DNA of 64,000 nt from Burkholderiaceae bacterium (GCA_023954045.1 JAMLIR010000017.1:27651-91650); one strand, 5' to 3'. Shown: positions 46,966 through 64,000, numbered from the stretch's first letter. Notes: generated by a model not told the origin, from the letters alone. Numbers and translations are program-made.

Positions 46966-48504
46966 TCAGTCCTCGTGCAACAGCGACAGGCCCAGTTGCG
47001 CGCGCCGGCGCAGCCAGCCGCCGGGGCGGTAACGCGGGTCGCCGGTGAGCCGGTGCAGGTTCGCGAGGATCTCGAGCACGGTCGCGGCGCCAAGCGCGTC
47101 GCCCATCGCCAGCGGTCCGAGCGGATAGCCGAGCCCGATCCGCACGGCGGTGTCGATGTCGGCCGGCGAGGCGATGCGCTGCTGGGCGATCTCGGTGCCG
47201 ATCGAGACGATCATCGCGAGCACCCGTTGCGCGACGAACCCCGGGCTGTCGCGCAGCATCGACACCGGCGTGCCGTCGTTGGCGAAGATCGCGTGCGCGG
47301 CGTCGCGATAGTCGGGCAGCGTCGCCGGCGTCGGCATCAGCACGCGGCGCCGGCAGCGCCCGGGCGCGATCGGGAACAGCGCGTCGACGGCGACGGTGCG
47401 CGCAGCAGGCAGTCCGGCTTCGGCCGCCGCAGCGGTCGCGTCGAGCCCGAGCGGCGCGACCAGCACCAGCGCGTGCTCGCCGGGACGCCCGGTGTCCTGC
47501 ACGACGCCTTCGAGCGCCGCGACCGCTTCGCGCAGCGCCGCGGCGCGCGGCCCGGGTGCGACCCACACCGGCGGCCTGACGGCGACCTTCGGCGCGGGCG
47601 CCTCGGCCGGCGTCTGCTGGCGCCCGTCCTTGTGCAGGTAGAAGCCTTCACCCGCCTTGCGCCCGGTCAGGCCGGCCGCAAGGCGCTGCGCCGCGATCAC
47701 CGACGGGCGGAACCGCGGTTCGTCGTAGAACTGGCGATAGATCGACTCCATCACCGGCTGCGAGACGTCCAGGCCGGTGAGGTCGAACAACTCGAACGGG
47801 CCGAGCCTGAAGCCCCGGCCGTCGAAGGACACCTGCTCGCGCAGGATCCGGTCGATCGTCGGGATGTCGGCAGCGCCCTCGCCGAGCGCCTTCAGTGCCT
47901 CGGTGCCGAAGCCGCGGCCGGCGTGGTTGACGATGAAACCCGGCGTGTCCTGCGCGACCACCGGCAGGTGGCCGGTCAGGCGCGTGAGCGCGACCAGGCG
48001 TTCGACGACTGCGGCGTCGGTGCGGATGCCGTCGACGACCTCGACGACCTTCATCAGCGGCACCGGATTGAAGAAGTGCAGGCCGGCGACGCGCTGCGGC
48101 CGCCGGCAGGCCGCGGCGATCGCGGTCACCGACAGTGACGAGGTGTTGGTCGCGAGCACCGCGTCGTCGGCGACGATCGCCTCGAGTTGGCCGAAGAGGT
48201 CGCGCTTGGCGTCGAGCCGCTCCACGATCGCCTCGACGACGAGGTCGCAATCGGCCAGCGCCGCGAGCGCGCCGGCCGGTTCGAGCCGGGCGCGGGCGGC
48301 CGACGCCGCGTCGGCCCCCATGCGCCCCTTCTCGACCAGCTTCGCGAACGTGTCGGCGACGCCGGCGATCGCCGAATCGAGCGCGGCGGGGTTGCTGTCG
48401 TAAAGGCGCACCGCGATGCCGCTCTGCGAGAACAGCTGGGCGATGCCCCGGCCCATGGCGCCGCTGCCGACGACGCCGATCCGCTGGAAGGGTGACGTGC
48501 TCAT
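46966..48504 (-). CDS. 3-hydroxyacyl-CoA dehydrogenase (PaaH-like, two C-terminal domains)
   Basis: NAD-dependent oxidation of 3-hydroxyacyl-CoA. Of 512 residues: Rossmann domain with GVVGSGAMGRGIAQLFSQSG near residue 9-28, catalytic LHFFNPVPLMKVVEVV, and two copies of the C-terminal dimerisation domain (around 190-285 and 410-505), the size and order of PaaH/PaaC. A minus-strand TAGAAT lies 7 bases before the ATG with no Shine-Dalgarno site. First gene of a five-gene operon with hydratase, kinase, acyl-CoA dehydrogenase and GST. Confidence 0.92.
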   Translation of the reverse strand: MSTSPFQRIGVVGSGAMGRGIAQLFSQSGIAVRLYDSNPAALDSAIAGVADTFAKLVEKGRMGADAASAARARLEPAGALAALADCDLVVEAIVERLDAKRDLFGQLEAIVADDAVLATNTSSLSVTAIAAACRRPQRVAGLHFFNPVPLMKVVEVVDGIRTDAAVVERLVALTRLTGHLPVVAQDTPGFIVNHAGRGFGTEALKALGEGAADIPTIDRILREQVSFDGRGFRLGPFELFDLTGLDVSQPVMESIYRQFYDEPRFRPSVIAAQRLAAGLTGRKAGEGFYLHKDGRQQTPAEAPAPKVAVRPPVWVAPGPRAAALREAVAALEGVVQDTGRPGEHALVLVAPLGLDATAAAAEAGLPAARTVAVDALFPIAPGRCRRRVLMPTPATLPDYRDAAHAIFANDGTPVSMLRDSPGFVAQRVLAMIVSIGTEIAQQRIASPADIDTAVRIGLGYPLGPLAMGDALGAATVLEILANLHRLTGDPRYRPGGWLRRRAQLGLSLLHED

Positions 48505-48511
48505 CCGGCGG

Positions 48512-48537
48512 ATTCTACTGGAGCGCCGCGCTACACT
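48512..48537. promoter_or_regulatory. Divergent -10 elements for the beta-oxidation operon and the GST gene
   Basis: On the minus strand TAGAAT (48517-48512) ends 7 bases before the ATG at 48504; on the plus strand TACACT (48532-48537) lies 34 bases before the GST ATG. They are 14 bases apart, so polymerase binding should be mutually exclusive. No -35 matches. Confidence 0.42.
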
Positions 48538-48571
48538 GGCGCGACGCATCCACCGCGAGGGAGAATCGACC

Positions 48572-49222
48572 ATGCTGGTCCTGTGCGGCTTCGCCGTCAG
48601 CAACTACTACAACAAGGTCAAGCTCGCCATGCTCGAGAAGGGCGTCGAGTTCACCGAGGAGCTGAACCTGGCCAGCAAGGACGAGCAGACGCTCGAGGCC
48701 AGCCCGCTCGGCAAGGTGCCGTTCCTGCGCGTGCCGCAGGGCACGCTGTGCGAGTCGCAGGTGATCGTCGAGTACCTCGAGGACGCCTATCCGCAGGTGC
48801 CGCTGCTTCCGGCCGACCCGTTCGAGCGCGCCAAGGTCCGCGAGCTGGTGGCGTTCACCGAGCTGCACCTGGAACTGGTTGCGCGCCGGGTCTATCCGCA
48901 GGCGTTCTTCGGCGGCACGGTCTCGCAGGGGACGATCGACGGCGCACGGCGCGACCTCGAGCGCGGCATCCGCGGCTTCGAGCGGCTCGCGAAGTTCGCG
49001 CCGTTCCTGGCCGGCGAGCGCTTCACGCTGGCCGACTGCGCCGGCGCGGTCCACCTGCCGGTGATCTCGCTCGCGTGCAAGGCGATCTGGGGCGAGGATC
49101 TGCTCGCCGGCTTGCCGGTGCGCGACTACGTCAAGCGGCTCGGCGAGCGCCCGACCGTGCAGAAGGTGAGCGCCGACCGGAAGGCGCACACGGAACTGCT
49201 GGCCAGAACGCGCGCGAAGTAG
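48572..49222 (+). CDS. Glutathione S-transferase family protein
   Basis: A 216-residue GST. N-terminal domain VLCGFAVSNYYNKVKLAMLEKGVEFTEE, cis-Pro in GKVPFLRVP and the glutathione-binding Glu-Ser in CESQVIVEYLED; the helical C-terminal domain has FLAGERFTLADCAGAVHLP. GGGAGA precedes the ATG. It is divergent from the acyl-CoA operon and has a normal leader. The substrate is unknown. Confidence 0.9.
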   Translation: MLVLCGFAVSNYYNKVKLAMLEKGVEFTEELNLASKDEQTLEASPLGKVPFLRVPQGTLCESQVIVEYLEDAYPQVPLLPADPFERAKVRELVAFTELHLELVARRVYPQAFFGGTVSQGTIDGARRDLERGIRGFERLAKFAPFLAGERFTLADCAGAVHLPVISLACKAIWGEDLLAGLPVRDYVKRLGERPTVQKVSADRKAHTELLARTRAK

Positions 49223-49255
49223 TCCGGCGCCCGCGCCGCGCCCGCGAGCCGCAGT

Positions 49256-53741
<4,486 letters not shown>

Positions 53742-54956
53742 TCAGATGTTCAGCAGGAACTCGGAGAACGACGGCCCCTCGGCGTCGCCCGCGCCGGCCG
53801 GCTTGCGCGCCGCCGGCTGCCCCAGCGCGGCCGACGCCATCGCCGGCGAGACCAGGTTGCCGGACTGCGCGGCCGGGGCCGGCATCGCCGCGGCGTCCTC
53901 GGACTCGTTCTCGAGCATCCACAGCAGGTTGGTCGGCGAATCGGCGTGCGCCATTGCGTCTTCCTTGGCGATGCGGCGCGCGCGCACCAGTTCGGCGAGC
54001 GCGTGGTCGAAGGTGCGCGACCCGGCGGCCAGGCTCTGGTTCATCGCGTCCTTGATCTCGGTGAGGCGCCCCTGCTCGATCAGCTCGGCGATGTGGCGCG
54101 TATTGAGCAGGATCTCGACCGCGGGCAGCCGGCTGCCGTCGAACGCGCGCACCAGCCGCTGCGAGACCACCGCCTTCAGCGTCGCGGCGAGATCGGCCAG
54201 CAGCACCGGCCGGTTGTCGGGCGGATAGAAGCTGACGATCCGGTTCAGCGCGTGGTTGGCGTTGTTCGCGTGCAGCGTCGCCAGCACCAGGTGCCCGGAC
54301 TGCGCGTAGGCGATCGCGTTCGACATCGTGGCCGTGTCGCGGATCTCGCCGATCAGGATGCAGTCGGGGGCCTGTCGCATCGCGTTCTTCAGCGCGACCT
54401 CGAGCGAGTGGGTGTCGGTGCCGATCTGGCGCTGGTTGACGATCGAGCGCTTGTTCCGGAACGTGAATTCGATCGGGTCTTCCAGCGTGAGGATGTGGCC
54501 GGTCTTCTGCTCGTTGCGGTGGTCGATCATCGACGCGAGCGTCGTCGACTTGCCCGAGCCGGTGGCGCCGACGACGAGCAGCAGGCCGCGCTTCTCCATC
54601 ACCAGGTCGCCGAGGATCGTCGGCAGGTTCAGGCTGCCGAGCTGCGGGATGTCGTGCGGGATGAAGCGGATCACGCAGGCGGTGGACCCGCGCTGGCGGA
54701 ACACGTTGACGCGGAAGCTGCCGATGTTGCGCACGCCGTAGCCGAGGTTCAGCTCGTGCTGCCGCTCGAACTGCTCCCAATGGCGCTCGTCGACGATCTC
54801 GCGGATCAGCGACACGACGTTCTCGGGGGCGAGGCGCTGCTGGTTCACCGGCACCATCGCGCCGTCGATCTTGAGCTGCACCGGCGCGCCGGGCGCCAGG
54901 AACAGGTCCGACGCCTTCTTCTCGGACATCAGCTGCAGCAAGCGATCCATCATCAT
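53742..54956 (-). CDS. pilU: Type IV pilus retraction ATPase PilU (PilT-like)
   Basis: Hexameric secretion ATPase, 404 residues. The N-terminal domain begins MMMDRLLQLMSEKKASDLFL; Walker A GATGSGKSTT near 135; Asp box; Walker B LIGEIRD; His box AQSGHLVLATLHANNANHALNRI. The C-terminal extension beyond about residue 350 and the ending SFSEFLLNI fit PilU better than PilT. GGGGGA precedes ATG 54956. It is inserted in the dap cluster, one base from yffB; no other pilus gene is in the window. Confidence 0.88.
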   Translation of the reverse strand: MMMDRLLQLMSEKKASDLFLAPGAPVQLKIDGAMVPVNQQRLAPENVVSLIREIVDERHWEQFERQHELNLGYGVRNIGSFRVNVFRQRGSTACVIRFIPHDIPQLGSLNLPTILGDLVMEKRGLLLVVGATGSGKSTTLASMIDHRNEQKTGHILTLEDPIEFTFRNKRSIVNQRQIGTDTHSLEVALKNAMRQAPDCILIGEIRDTATMSNAIAYAQSGHLVLATLHANNANHALNRIVSFYPPDNRPVLLADLAATLKAVVSQRLVRAFDGSRLPAVEILLNTRHIAELIEQGRLTEIKDAMNQSLAAGSRTFDHALAELVRARRIAKEDAMAHADSPTNLLWMLENESEDAAAMPAPAAQSGNLVSPAMASAALGQPAARKPAGAGDAEGPSFSEFLLNI

Positions 54957-55025
54957 CCGCGTCCCCCGATGTCTTCGCACCGCGCGCCGCCCCGTCGGGG
55001 CGGTTCGGAGCGGATCGTCACGCCC

Positions 55026-55847
55026 TCAGTCGCCGCGCAGCAATTCGTTGATCCCGGTCTTCGCCCGCGTCTGTGCATCGACGCGCTTGACGATGACCGC
55101 GCAGTACAGGCTCACCTTGCCGTCGGCCGACGGCAGCGAGCCCGGCACCACCACCGACCCCGCGGGCACCCGCCCGAAGAGGATCTTTCCCGACTCGCGA
55201 TCGTAGATCTTCGTGCTCTGGCCGATGAACACCCCCATCGACAGCACCGAGTTCTCCTCGACGATGACGCCCTCGACGACCTCGGACCGCGCGCCGATGA
55301 AGCAGTTGTCCTCGATGATCGTCGGATTGGCCTGCAGCGGCTCGAGCACGCCCCCGATCCCGACGCCGCCCGACAGGTGGACGTTGCGGCCGATCTGCGC
55401 GCACGAGCCGACGGTGGCCCAGGTGTCGACCATCGTGCCTTCGTCGACGTACGCCCCGATGTTCACGTACGAAGGCATCAGGACGACGTTCTTTCCGACG
55501 AAGGCGCCGCGGCGCGCGACGGCTGGCGGAACCACCCGGAACCCGCTGGCCTGGAAGTCGGCGGGCCGCCAGCCTTCGAACTTGGTCGGCACCTTGTCGT
55601 AGAACTGCAGCGCGCCGGCCTGCATCGGCACGTTGTCCTCGAGCCGGAACGACAGCAACACCGCCTTCTTGACCCACTGGTGCACGACCCAGTCGCCGTC
55701 GAGCTTCTCGGCGACGCGCAGGCTGCCGTCGTTGAGCCGTGCGATGACGGCGGCCACTGCGTCGCGGACGTCGACCGGGGCGCTCTTCGGGGACAGTTCG
55801 TTGCGGCGTTCCCACGCCTGGTCGATCGTCTGCTGGAGTGAGGTCAT
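55026..55847 (-). CDS. dapD: Tetrahydrodipicolinate N-succinyltransferase DapD
   Basis: Transfers succinyl from succinyl-CoA to tetrahydrodipicolinate. The 273-residue protein is a left-handed beta-helix hexapeptide transferase: [30 protein letters not shown] and [31 protein letters not shown] are the repeat regions. The ATG overlaps the dapC stop (ATGA, 55844-55847). Confidence 0.97.
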   Translation of the reverse strand: MTSLQQTIDQAWERRNELSPKSAPVDVRDAVAAVIARLNDGSLRVAEKLDGDWVVHQWVKKAVLLSFRLEDNVPMQAGALQFYDKVPTKFEGWRPADFQASGFRVVPPAVARRGAFVGKNVVLMPSYVNIGAYVDEGTMVDTWATVGSCAQIGRNVHLSGGVGIGGVLEPLQANPTIIEDNCFIGARSEVVEGVIVEENSVLSMGVFIGQSTKIYDRESGKILFGRVPAGSVVVPGSLPSADGKVSLYCAVIVKRVDAQTRAKTGINELLRGD

Positions 55848-57055
55848 CGGGGGTCCGTCGTTCGGGAGGAGAGGAAGCGCTCGATCCGGCCTGCCGCCTC
55901 GACGCAGCTGGCCAGCGTGTCGACCAGCGCGATGCGCACGAAGCCGCGCCCGGGATTGCGGCCGTCCTGGTCGCGGGCGAGGTAGCTGCCCGGCAGCACG
56001 AGGACATTATATTGGGCGTGGAGATCGCGGCAGAACGCCTCGTCGTCGCCGCCGGGCACCCGCGCCCACAGGTAGAAGCCCGCATCCGGCCGGGCCGTCT
56101 CCAGCACCCGCGACAGCACCGGCGTGACCGCGTCGAACTTCTGCCGGTACATCTGCCGGTTCGCGACCACGTGCGCCTCGTCGCCCCAGGCGGCGATCGA
56201 TGCGGCCTGCACCGGCAGGCTCATCGCGCTGCCGTGGTAGGTGCGGTAGAGGAGGAAGCGCTTCAGGACCGACGCGTCGCCGGCGACGAAGCCCGAGCGC
56301 AGCCCCGGCGCGTTCGAGCGTTTCGACAGGCTCGAGAAGACGACCAGGCGCCGCCAGTCGGTGCGGCCCAGCGCCTGCGCCGCCTGCAGTGCGCCCAGCG
56401 GCGGGGCGGCCTCGTCGAAGTGGATCTCCGAGTAGCACTCGTCCGAGGCGATCGTGAAGCCGTGCCGGTCGGAGAGCTCGAACAGCAGCTGCCAGTCGTC
56501 GATCGACAGCACGGCGCCGGTCGGGTTGCCCGGCGAGCAGGCGTAGAGGAGCCGGGTCTCGGCCCAGACCGCATCGGGAACGGCCGCCCAGTCGCAGCGG
56601 AAGCTCGTCTGTGGCCACTGTTCGACGAAGTACGGCTCGGCGCCGGCGAGCAGCGCGGCCCCCTCGTAGATCTGGTAGAACGGGTTCGGGCAGACCACCC
56701 TGCCGCCGGCAGTCGGATCGACGACGGCCTGCGCGAACGCGAACAGCGCCTCGCGCGAGCCGTTGACCGGCAGCACCTCGGTGGCGGCGTCGATCGCCTG
56801 CAGCCCGTAGCGCCGCCTCAGCCACGCGGCGATCGCCTCGCGCAGCGCGGGCGTGCCGGCTGTGGCCGGGTAGGTCGAGAGCCCGTCTAGGCTGCCGACC
56901 AGCGCGTCACGGATCAGTGCCGGCGTCGGATGCTTGGGTTCGCCGATCGACAGGTTCAGCGGGGCGTGCGCCGGGGAAGCGGTGACCCCGGCCAGCAGCG
57001 CGCGCAGCCGCTCGAACGGGTAGGGTTGAAGTTTGTTGAGAAGTGAGTTCAACAA
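55844..57055 (-). CDS. dapC: N-succinyldiaminopimelate aminotransferase DapC
   Basis: PLP-dependent class I aminotransferase of 403 residues acting between DapD and Dap[17 protein letters not shown] and [13 protein letters not shown] at the N-terminus, [12 protein letters not shown], and the PLP lysine in [15 protein letters not shown] (near 240) are conserved. There is no ATG; two consecutive TTG codons (57053-57055 and 57050-57052) are the only likely starts, and either gives the family N-terminus. A perfect TATAAT in an AT-rich pocket lies just upstream. Confidence 0.93.
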   Translation of the reverse strand: MLNSLLNKLQPYPFERLRALLAGVTASPAHAPLNLSIGEPKHPTPALIRDALVGSLDGLSTYPATAGTPALREAIAAWLRRRYGLQAIDAATEVLPVNGSREALFAFAQAVVDPTAGGRVVCPNPFYQIYEGAALLAGAEPYFVEQWPQTSFRCDWAAVPDAVWAETRLLYACSPGNPTGAVLSIDDWQLLFELSDRHGFTIASDECYSEIHFDEAAPPLGALQAAQALGRTDWRRLVVFSSLSKRSNAPGLRSGFVAGDASVLKRFLLYRTYHGSAMSLPVQAASIAAWGDEAHVVANRQMYRQKFDAVTPVLSRVLETARPDAGFYLWARVPGGDDEAFCRDLHAQYNVLVLPGSYLARDQDGRNPGRGFVRIALVDTLASCVEAAGRIERFLSSRTTDPR

Positions 57056-57077
57056 TATCTCGTAACTATCTGTATTT

Positions 57078-57083
57078 ATTATA
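57078..57083 (-). promoter_or_regulatory. -10 TATAAT of dapC within an AT-rich island
   Basis: On the minus strand a perfect TATAAT lies 22 bases before the dapC TTG start, within a stretch of about 45 bases (57046-57090) far richer in A and T than anything around it. AGATA occurs three times in this stretch. No -35 match was found. Confidence 0.55.
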
Positions 57084-57100
57084 TATCTGAGCTGCCGACG

Positions 57101-57520
57101 TCATCCACCCGTGCTGGACTCGGCGGGGAAATCGCCCAGATCGACGCGTGGCTGCGGCTTCCAGCCCTTCTTGCGATGCTCGGCGACGACGGTCGTGAAG
57201 ATGCCGCCGCGGACGAACCAGCGCGCCGTCAGGCGCATGAAGCGGGGCGCGGTGGCGGCGACGAGTTCGTCCAGAATACGATTGGTCACCGCTTCGTGAA
57301 AGGCGCCTTCGTCGCGGAAGCTCCACATGTAGAGCTTGAGCGCCTTGAGCTCGACGTTGCGCCGGTCGGGCACGTAGTCGATCTCCAGGCGCGCGAAGTC
57401 GGGCTGGCCGGTCAGCGGACACAGGCAGGTGAACTCGGGGACCTCGATGTGCACCAGGTAGTCGCGACCGGGCGCCGGATTCGCGAAGGTTTCGAGCTTC
57501 TTGGAAGGTCTTGACGGCAT
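57101..57520 (-). CDS. queF: NADPH-dependent 7-cyano-7-deazaguanine reductase QueF (short type)
   Basis: Reduces preQ0 to preQ1 in queuosine synthesis. The 139-residue protein is the short unimodular type with the catalytic Cys in [15 protein letters not shown] (near residue 32-36) and the QueF motif [28 protein letters not shown] and [15 protein letters not shown] are conserved. It ends 46 bases before dapC in the same direction. A minus-strand TATAAT (57599-57594) is its likely -10, overlapping that of smc. Confidence 0.94.
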   Translation of the reverse strand: MPSRPSKKLETFANPAPGRDYLVHIEVPEFTCLCPLTGQPDFARLEIDYVPDRRNVELKALKLYMWSFRDEGAFHEAVTNRILDELVAATAPRFMRLTARWFVRGGIFTTVVAEHRKKGWKPQPRVDLGDFPAESSTGG

Positions 57521-57592
57521 GATCGGGATCGGCGGCAAGCGGGCCCCGGAATCGATGCGCTTGCAGTCGCGAGAGGCGGGCAGGGCGGCTGT

Positions 57593-57599
57593 TATTATA
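57593..57599. promoter_or_regulatory. Coincident divergent -10 elements of smc and queF
   Basis: TATTAT on the plus strand (57593-57598) and TATAAT on the minus strand (57599-57594) share five base pairs. Only one polymerase could use them at a time. -35 elements are not clear on either side. Confidence 0.5.
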
Positions 57600-57608
57600 C
57601 GGAGCGTC

Positions 57609-57631
57609 AAAGGCCGCCCCGAGCGGCTTTT
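57609..57631 (+). terminator. Terminator-like hairpin in the smc leader
   Basis: AAAG-G-CCGC and GCGGCTTTT form a stem of about 9 pairs with one bulged G and a 5-base loop, followed by TTTTGCGTTTTGCC. It would begin a few bases after the predicted smc transcript start, so it could act as an attenuator. Confidence 0.4.
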
Positions 57632-57694
57632 GCGTTTTGCCGGGCGGCCAGGCGCGGTGCGTGCCGACGCCGGAGATTGCAGCAGGAACCTTCG

Positions 57695-60600
57695 GTGCGA
57701 CTGAAACAGATCAAACTCGCCGGCTTCAAGTCCTTCGTCGATCCGACCGCCTTCGGCGTCCCGGGCCAGCTGGTCGGCGTGGTCGGGCCCAACGGCTGCG
57801 GCAAGTCGAACATCATCGACGCGGTGCGCTGGGTGCTGGGCGAGTCGAAGGCGTCCGAGCTGCGCGGCGAGTCGATGCAGGACGTGATCTTCAGCGGCTC
57901 CTCCGAGCGCAAGCCGGCGGCGCGCGCGTCCGTCGAGCTGGTCTTCGACAACTCGCTCGGGCGCATCGCCGGCAGCTGGAGCCAGTACGCCGAGATCTCG
58001 GTCAAGCGCGTGCTCACGCGCGACGGGCAGTCGACCTACTTCATCAACAACCAGCCGGTGCGGCGCCGCGACGTCCACGACATGTTCCTCGGCACCGGCC
58101 TGGGACCGCGCGCCTACGCGATCATCGGCCAGGGGATGATCTCGCGGATCATCGAGGCGCGTCCCGAGGACCTGCGCGTCTTCCTCGAGGAAGCCGCCGG
58201 CGTCTCGAAGTACAAGGAGCGGCGCCGCGAGACCGAGAACCGGCTCGCCGATACGCGCGAGAACCTCACCCGCGTCGAGGACATCCTGCGCGAGCTCGAA
58301 GCGCAGATCGAGAAGCTCGAGCGCCAGGCCGAAGTCGCGCAGCGCTACCGCGAACTCGAGGCCGAGCGCGAGCGCAAGCAGCGGATGCTCTGGCTGCTGC
58401 GCCGCGACGAGGCGCAGGCCGAGGAACAGCGCCTGGCGCGCCTTGCCGCCGAGGCGAGGCTCGCGCTCGAAGCGCACGTCGCCGAACAGCGGGCGATCGA
58501 GGCCGCCATCGAGACGGTCCGCAACGCCCACTACGAGGCTGGCGACGCGATGCACGCGGCGCAGGGGCGCTACTACGAGTGCAACGCCGAGGTGAGCCGG
58601 ATCGAATCCGAGATCCGGGTCGTCGCCGAGACCCAAGGCCAGTTGCGCGAGCGCCTCGACGGCGTCGAGCAGCAGGCGCAGCGGGCGCAGGCCCAGCAGG
58701 ACGGTGCCCGCAGCGACCGCGGCAGCGCCGACGCCCGCCTGGCCGAGGCCCGCTTGCTCGCCGACGAGCTGGCCGCGCAGGTCGCGGCGCGCTCCGACGA
58801 ATTGCCGGCGCTGGAAGCGTGCGCCCGCGAGGCGCGCGAGCACGTCGACGAGGCGCGTGCGCAGGTTGCTCAGACCCGGCAGTCGATCGAGGTCTGCGCG
58901 CTGCACGAGCGCAAGGCGAGCGAAGGGCTCGACGTCGCGACGCGCAGGCGCGAGCGGCTGCAGGGCGAGGCCGGCGAATTGCACGACTTCCGCCCCGAGG
59001 AGCTGGCGCGCGCGATCGAGGCGCTGGCCGCCGCCGAGCAGGCCGATCAGCTGACCACCGGCAAGCTCGCCGAGATCGAGGCCGGGTGGAACGAGCTCGA
59101 GTCGCAGCGCCAGCCCACGCAGCAGGCGCTGCGCGAGGCCGAGGCGAAGCTCGCGCAGGTCGAAGCGCGCATCGTGGCGCTGCGCCAGCTGCAGGAACGC
59201 GTCGAGAGCCAGGCGAAGGTGCAGCCGTGGCTCGCGCGGCACGGGCTCGACCGCCTCTCGCGCCTGTACCAGAAACTGCGCATCGACGACGGCTGGGAGA
59301 ACGCGATCGAGTCGGTGCTGCGCGAGCGCGTCAATGCACTCGAGGTGGGGCGGCTCGAGCACGTCGCGGGCCTGGTCGCCGACGCGCCGCCGTCGAAGGT
59401 CGGATTCTTCGCCGCCGTGCCCGCGCCGTCCGCGGCGAGCGCGGCGCCCGGGCTGCGGCCGCTGCTGTCGGTGGTGCAGACCGGCGAGGCCGGCGTGCAG
59501 TCGCTGCTGGCCGACTGGCTCGCCGGCTACTACGCCGCCGACTCGCTCGAGGCAGCGATGGCCCAGCGGGCGAGCCTGCCCGCGGGCGCGCAGTTCGTCG
59601 TGGCCGCCGGCCACCTGGTGGGGCGCCAGTCGGTGCTGATGTACGCGGCCGACTCCGAGCAGGAGGGCGTGCTGGCGCGGCGCCACGAGCTGGACAATCT
59701 CACCCGCGAGCAGCGCGCCCAGCAACTGATGGTCGACGACGTGCGCGGCCGCGCGGCGCGCGTCGAGGCGGGCGCATCCGAGCGGCTCGCGGCGCTGATG
59801 GCGCTGCGCGACGAGCACAATCGCGCGCTCAAGCAGATGGCCGCGCTGCGGCTGGACGCGCAGCGGCTCGAACAGGAACGCGCGCGGGTCGCCGAGAGCC
59901 GCGGGCGCATCGAGGGCGAGCTCGAGGAGCTCGCGGCGCAGATCGACGGTTTCGAGCGAACGATCGCCGGGGAGAACGCCCGCTTCGAACAGCTCGACGC
60001 CGAGCTGGGCGAGCGCCAGCAGCGCGCGGAAGACCTGCAGCTCGCGCTCGAGCAGGCCGAGCGCGAACTCGCCGGGCGTCGCGAGGCGCTGCGCCAGCAG
60101 GAACGCGAGGCCCAGGAGGCATCGTTCGCGGTGCGCGCGATCGAGGCCGACATCGAGCGCCTCGACGCGCTGCTCGCGCAGGGCCAGATCATGGCCGAGC
60201 AGGCCGCACACGAGCGCGGCGCGGTGCTCGAGAAGCTGCAGCAGCTCTCGGACGCTGCCGCGCGCCAGGCGCTGCAGGACGCGCTGCAGGCGCGCAGCGC
60301 CGCCGACCAGGCGCTCGGCGCGGCGCGGCAGCGGCTCGACGAGCTCACGCAGACGCTGCGCAGCCGCGAAGAGCAGCGGCTCGCCGCCGAACGCGCGCAG
60401 GAGCCGCTGCGCCAGCAGCTGACCGATCTGCAGCTCAAGGAGCAGGCGGCGCGCATGAACGCGGAGCAGTACGCGCTGCAGCTCGCCGAGGCACAGGTCG
60501 ACGACGACGGCATCGCGGCACTGCGCGCGGCGTTTGCCGATCCCCCGCGGCCGTCCTGGCTGCAGGGCGAGGTCACGCGACTGGCCAACGCGATCGCCGC

Positions 60601-61219
60601 GCTCGGGCCGGTGAACCTCGCGGCGCTCGACGAGCTGGGACAGTCCCGCGAGCGCAAGGGCTTCCTCGACGCGCAGTCGGCCGACCTGAACGAGGCGATC
60701 GCCACGCTCGAGGACGCGATCCGGCGCATCGACCGCGAGACGCGCGAGCTGCTGCAGGAGACCTACGACACGGTCAATCGCCACTTCGGGCAGCTGTTTC
60801 CGCAGCTCTTCGGCGGCGGCGAAGCGAAGCTGATCCTCACCGGCGACGAAATCCTGGACGCCGGCATCCAGGTCATGGCGCAGCCTCCGGGCAAGCGCAA
60901 CACGTCGATCCACCTGCTCTCGGGCGGCGAGAAGGCGCTGACGGCGATCGCGCTGGTATTCGCCCTGTTCCAGCTCAATCCGGCGCCGTTCTGCCTGCTC
61001 GACGAGGTCGATGCCCCGCTCGACGAACCGAATACCGAGCGCTACGTCGAGATCGTCCGCCGGATGTCGGACCAGACCCAGTTCCTGTTCATTACTCACA
61101 ACAAGATCGCGATGGAGCTGGCATCGCAGCTGATCGGGGTGACCATGCAGGAGCGGGGCGTGTCGCGAATCGTCGCGGTCGATCTCGATCGGGCCGTGGA
61201 GTACGCCGAGGTGGCCTGA
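57695..61219 (+). CDS. smc: Chromosome segregation/condensin ATPase SMC
   Basis: Core of the SMC-ScpAB condensin. The 1174-residue protein has an N-terminal head with Walker [22 protein letters not shown], a long coiled coil (about 170-500 and 650-1000) rich in Glu, Arg, Ala and Gln, a central hinge (about 505-650), and a C-terminal head with signature [19 protein letters not shown] and Walker [20 protein letters not shown] 57695 has AGGAA 7 bases upstream and gives the standard [13 protein letters not shown] start; an in-frame TTG at 57677 is less likely. Confidence 0.96.
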   Translation: MRLKQIKLAGFKSFVDPTAFGVPGQLVGVVGPNGCGKSNIIDAVRWVLGESKASELRGESMQDVIFSGSSERKPAARASVELVFDNSLGRIAGSWSQYAEISVKRVLTRDGQSTYFINNQPVRRRDVHDMFLGTGLGPRAYAIIGQGMISRIIEARPEDLRVFLEEAAGVSKYKERRRETENRLADTRENLTRVEDILRELEAQIEKLERQAEVAQRYRELEAERERKQRMLWLLRRDEAQAEEQRLARLAAEARLALEAHVAEQRAIEAAIETVRNAHYEAGDAMHAAQGRYYECNAEVSRIESEIRVVAETQGQLRERLDGVEQQAQRAQAQQDGARSDRGSADARLAEARLLADELAAQVAARSDELPALEACAREAREHVDEARAQVAQTRQSIEVCALHERKASEGLDVATRRRERLQGEAGELHDFRPEELARAIEALAAAEQADQLTTGKLAEIEAGWNELESQRQPTQQALREAEAKLAQVEARIVALRQLQERVESQAKVQPWLARHGLDRLSRLYQKLRIDDGWENAIESVLRERVNALEVGRLEHVAGLVADAPPSKVGFFAAVPAPSAASAAPGLRPLLSVVQTGEAGVQSLLADWLAGYYAADSLEAAMAQRASLPAGAQFVVAAGHLVGRQSVLMYAADSEQEGVLARRHELDNLTREQRAQQLMVDDVRGRAARVEAGASERLAALMALRDEHNRALKQMAALRLDAQRLEQERARVAESRGRIEGELEELAAQIDGFERTIAGENARFEQLDAELGERQQRAEDLQLALEQAERELAGRREALRQQEREAQEASFAVRAIEADIERLDALLAQGQIMAEQAAHERGAVLEKLQQLSDAAARQALQDALQARSAADQALGAARQRLDELTQTLRSREEQRLAAERAQEPLRQQLTDLQLKEQAARMNAEQYALQLAEAQVDDDGIAALRAAFADPPRPSWLQGEVTRLANAIAALGPVNLAALDELGQSRERKGFLDAQSADLNEAIATLEDAIRRIDRETRELLQETYDTVNRHFGQLFPQLFGGGEAKLILTGDEILDAGIQVMAQPPGKRNTSIHLLSGGEKALTAIALVFALFQLNPAPFCLLDEVDAPLDEPNTERYVEIVRRMSDQTQFLFITHNKIAMELASQLIGVTMQERGVSRIVAVDLDRAVEYAEVA

Positions 61220-61230
61220 AGGAGTTGCAC

Positions 61231-64000
<2,770 letters not shown>

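Overview
The window is chromosomal DNA of a high-GC (about 70%) bacterium, most likely a betaproteobacterium of the order Burkholderiales. This is inferred from gene content and order: phaC-phaB-phaR followed by rimO; ispD-ispF; tig-clpP-clpX-lon-hupB-tRNA-tRNA-ppiD; lplT-alr-radA; dapC-dapD-pilU-yffB-dapE-prmB; smc-zipA-ligA; squalene genes hpnCDE; and an EnvZ/OmpR pair. No insertion sequence, prophage, integrase or CRISPR array was seen. Coding density is very high, no gene-free stretch exceeds 300 bases, and the largest (about 250 bases, clpX to lon) carries a promoter.

Layout. 1-3553: end of pgeF, then the polyhydroxybutyrate genes phaC, phaB and phaR (no phaA), closed by an intrinsic terminator. 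3590-11880: rimO; convergent to it mfd-serB-MFS transporter; divergent from mfd ispD-ispF. 12034-16605: a lone TrpB-like enzyme, then a four-gene operon with TPP-dependent dehydrogenase E1 alpha and beta, an 83-residue free-standing lipoyl protein and its own lipoate ligase, behind a good FNR/ANR box. 16634-20358 (minus): a class V aminotransferase, and the trio rubrerythrin, two-cluster Fe-S/CCG protein, DUF3501 protein. 20491-23112: envZ-ompR divergent from a small exported protein, with OmpR-like direct repeats between. 23183-25331: tsaB-rimI-uracil-DNA glycosylase. 25348-29247: lplT divergent from alr-radA. 29256-32314 (minus): hpnC-hpnD-hpnE. 32397-41347: tRNA-Leu, the proteostasis block tig-clpP-clpX-lon, hupB, tRNA-Val, tRNA-Asp and ppiD. 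41370-49222: mnmH divergent from a DUF1178 gene; a five-gene beta-oxidation-type operon (minus) divergent from a GST gene. 49256-57520 (minus): ABC-F, prmB, dapE, yffB, pilU, dapD, dapC and queF, i.e. most of the succinylase branch of lysine/diaminopimelate synthesis. 57695-64000: smc, zipA and a ligA cut by the window end.

Working together: PhaC and PhaB make polyhydroxybutyrate under PhaR; HpnC/D/E make squalene; DapC/D/E make diaminopimelate; Mfd, RadA, UDG, LigA and Smc maintain the chromosome; Tig, ClpXP, Lon and PpiD handle protein folding and decay. The most unusual parts are the compact dehydrogenase/lipoyl operon without E2 or E3, the rubrerythrin/Fe-S/DUF3501 cluster behind an AT-rich palindromic operator, and a recurrent arrangement in which a -10-like hexamer sits 6-7 bases before a start codon that lacks a Shine-Dalgarno sequence, suggesting leaderless mRNAs. 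Small overlaps (ATGA, GTGA) between consecutive genes are very common.
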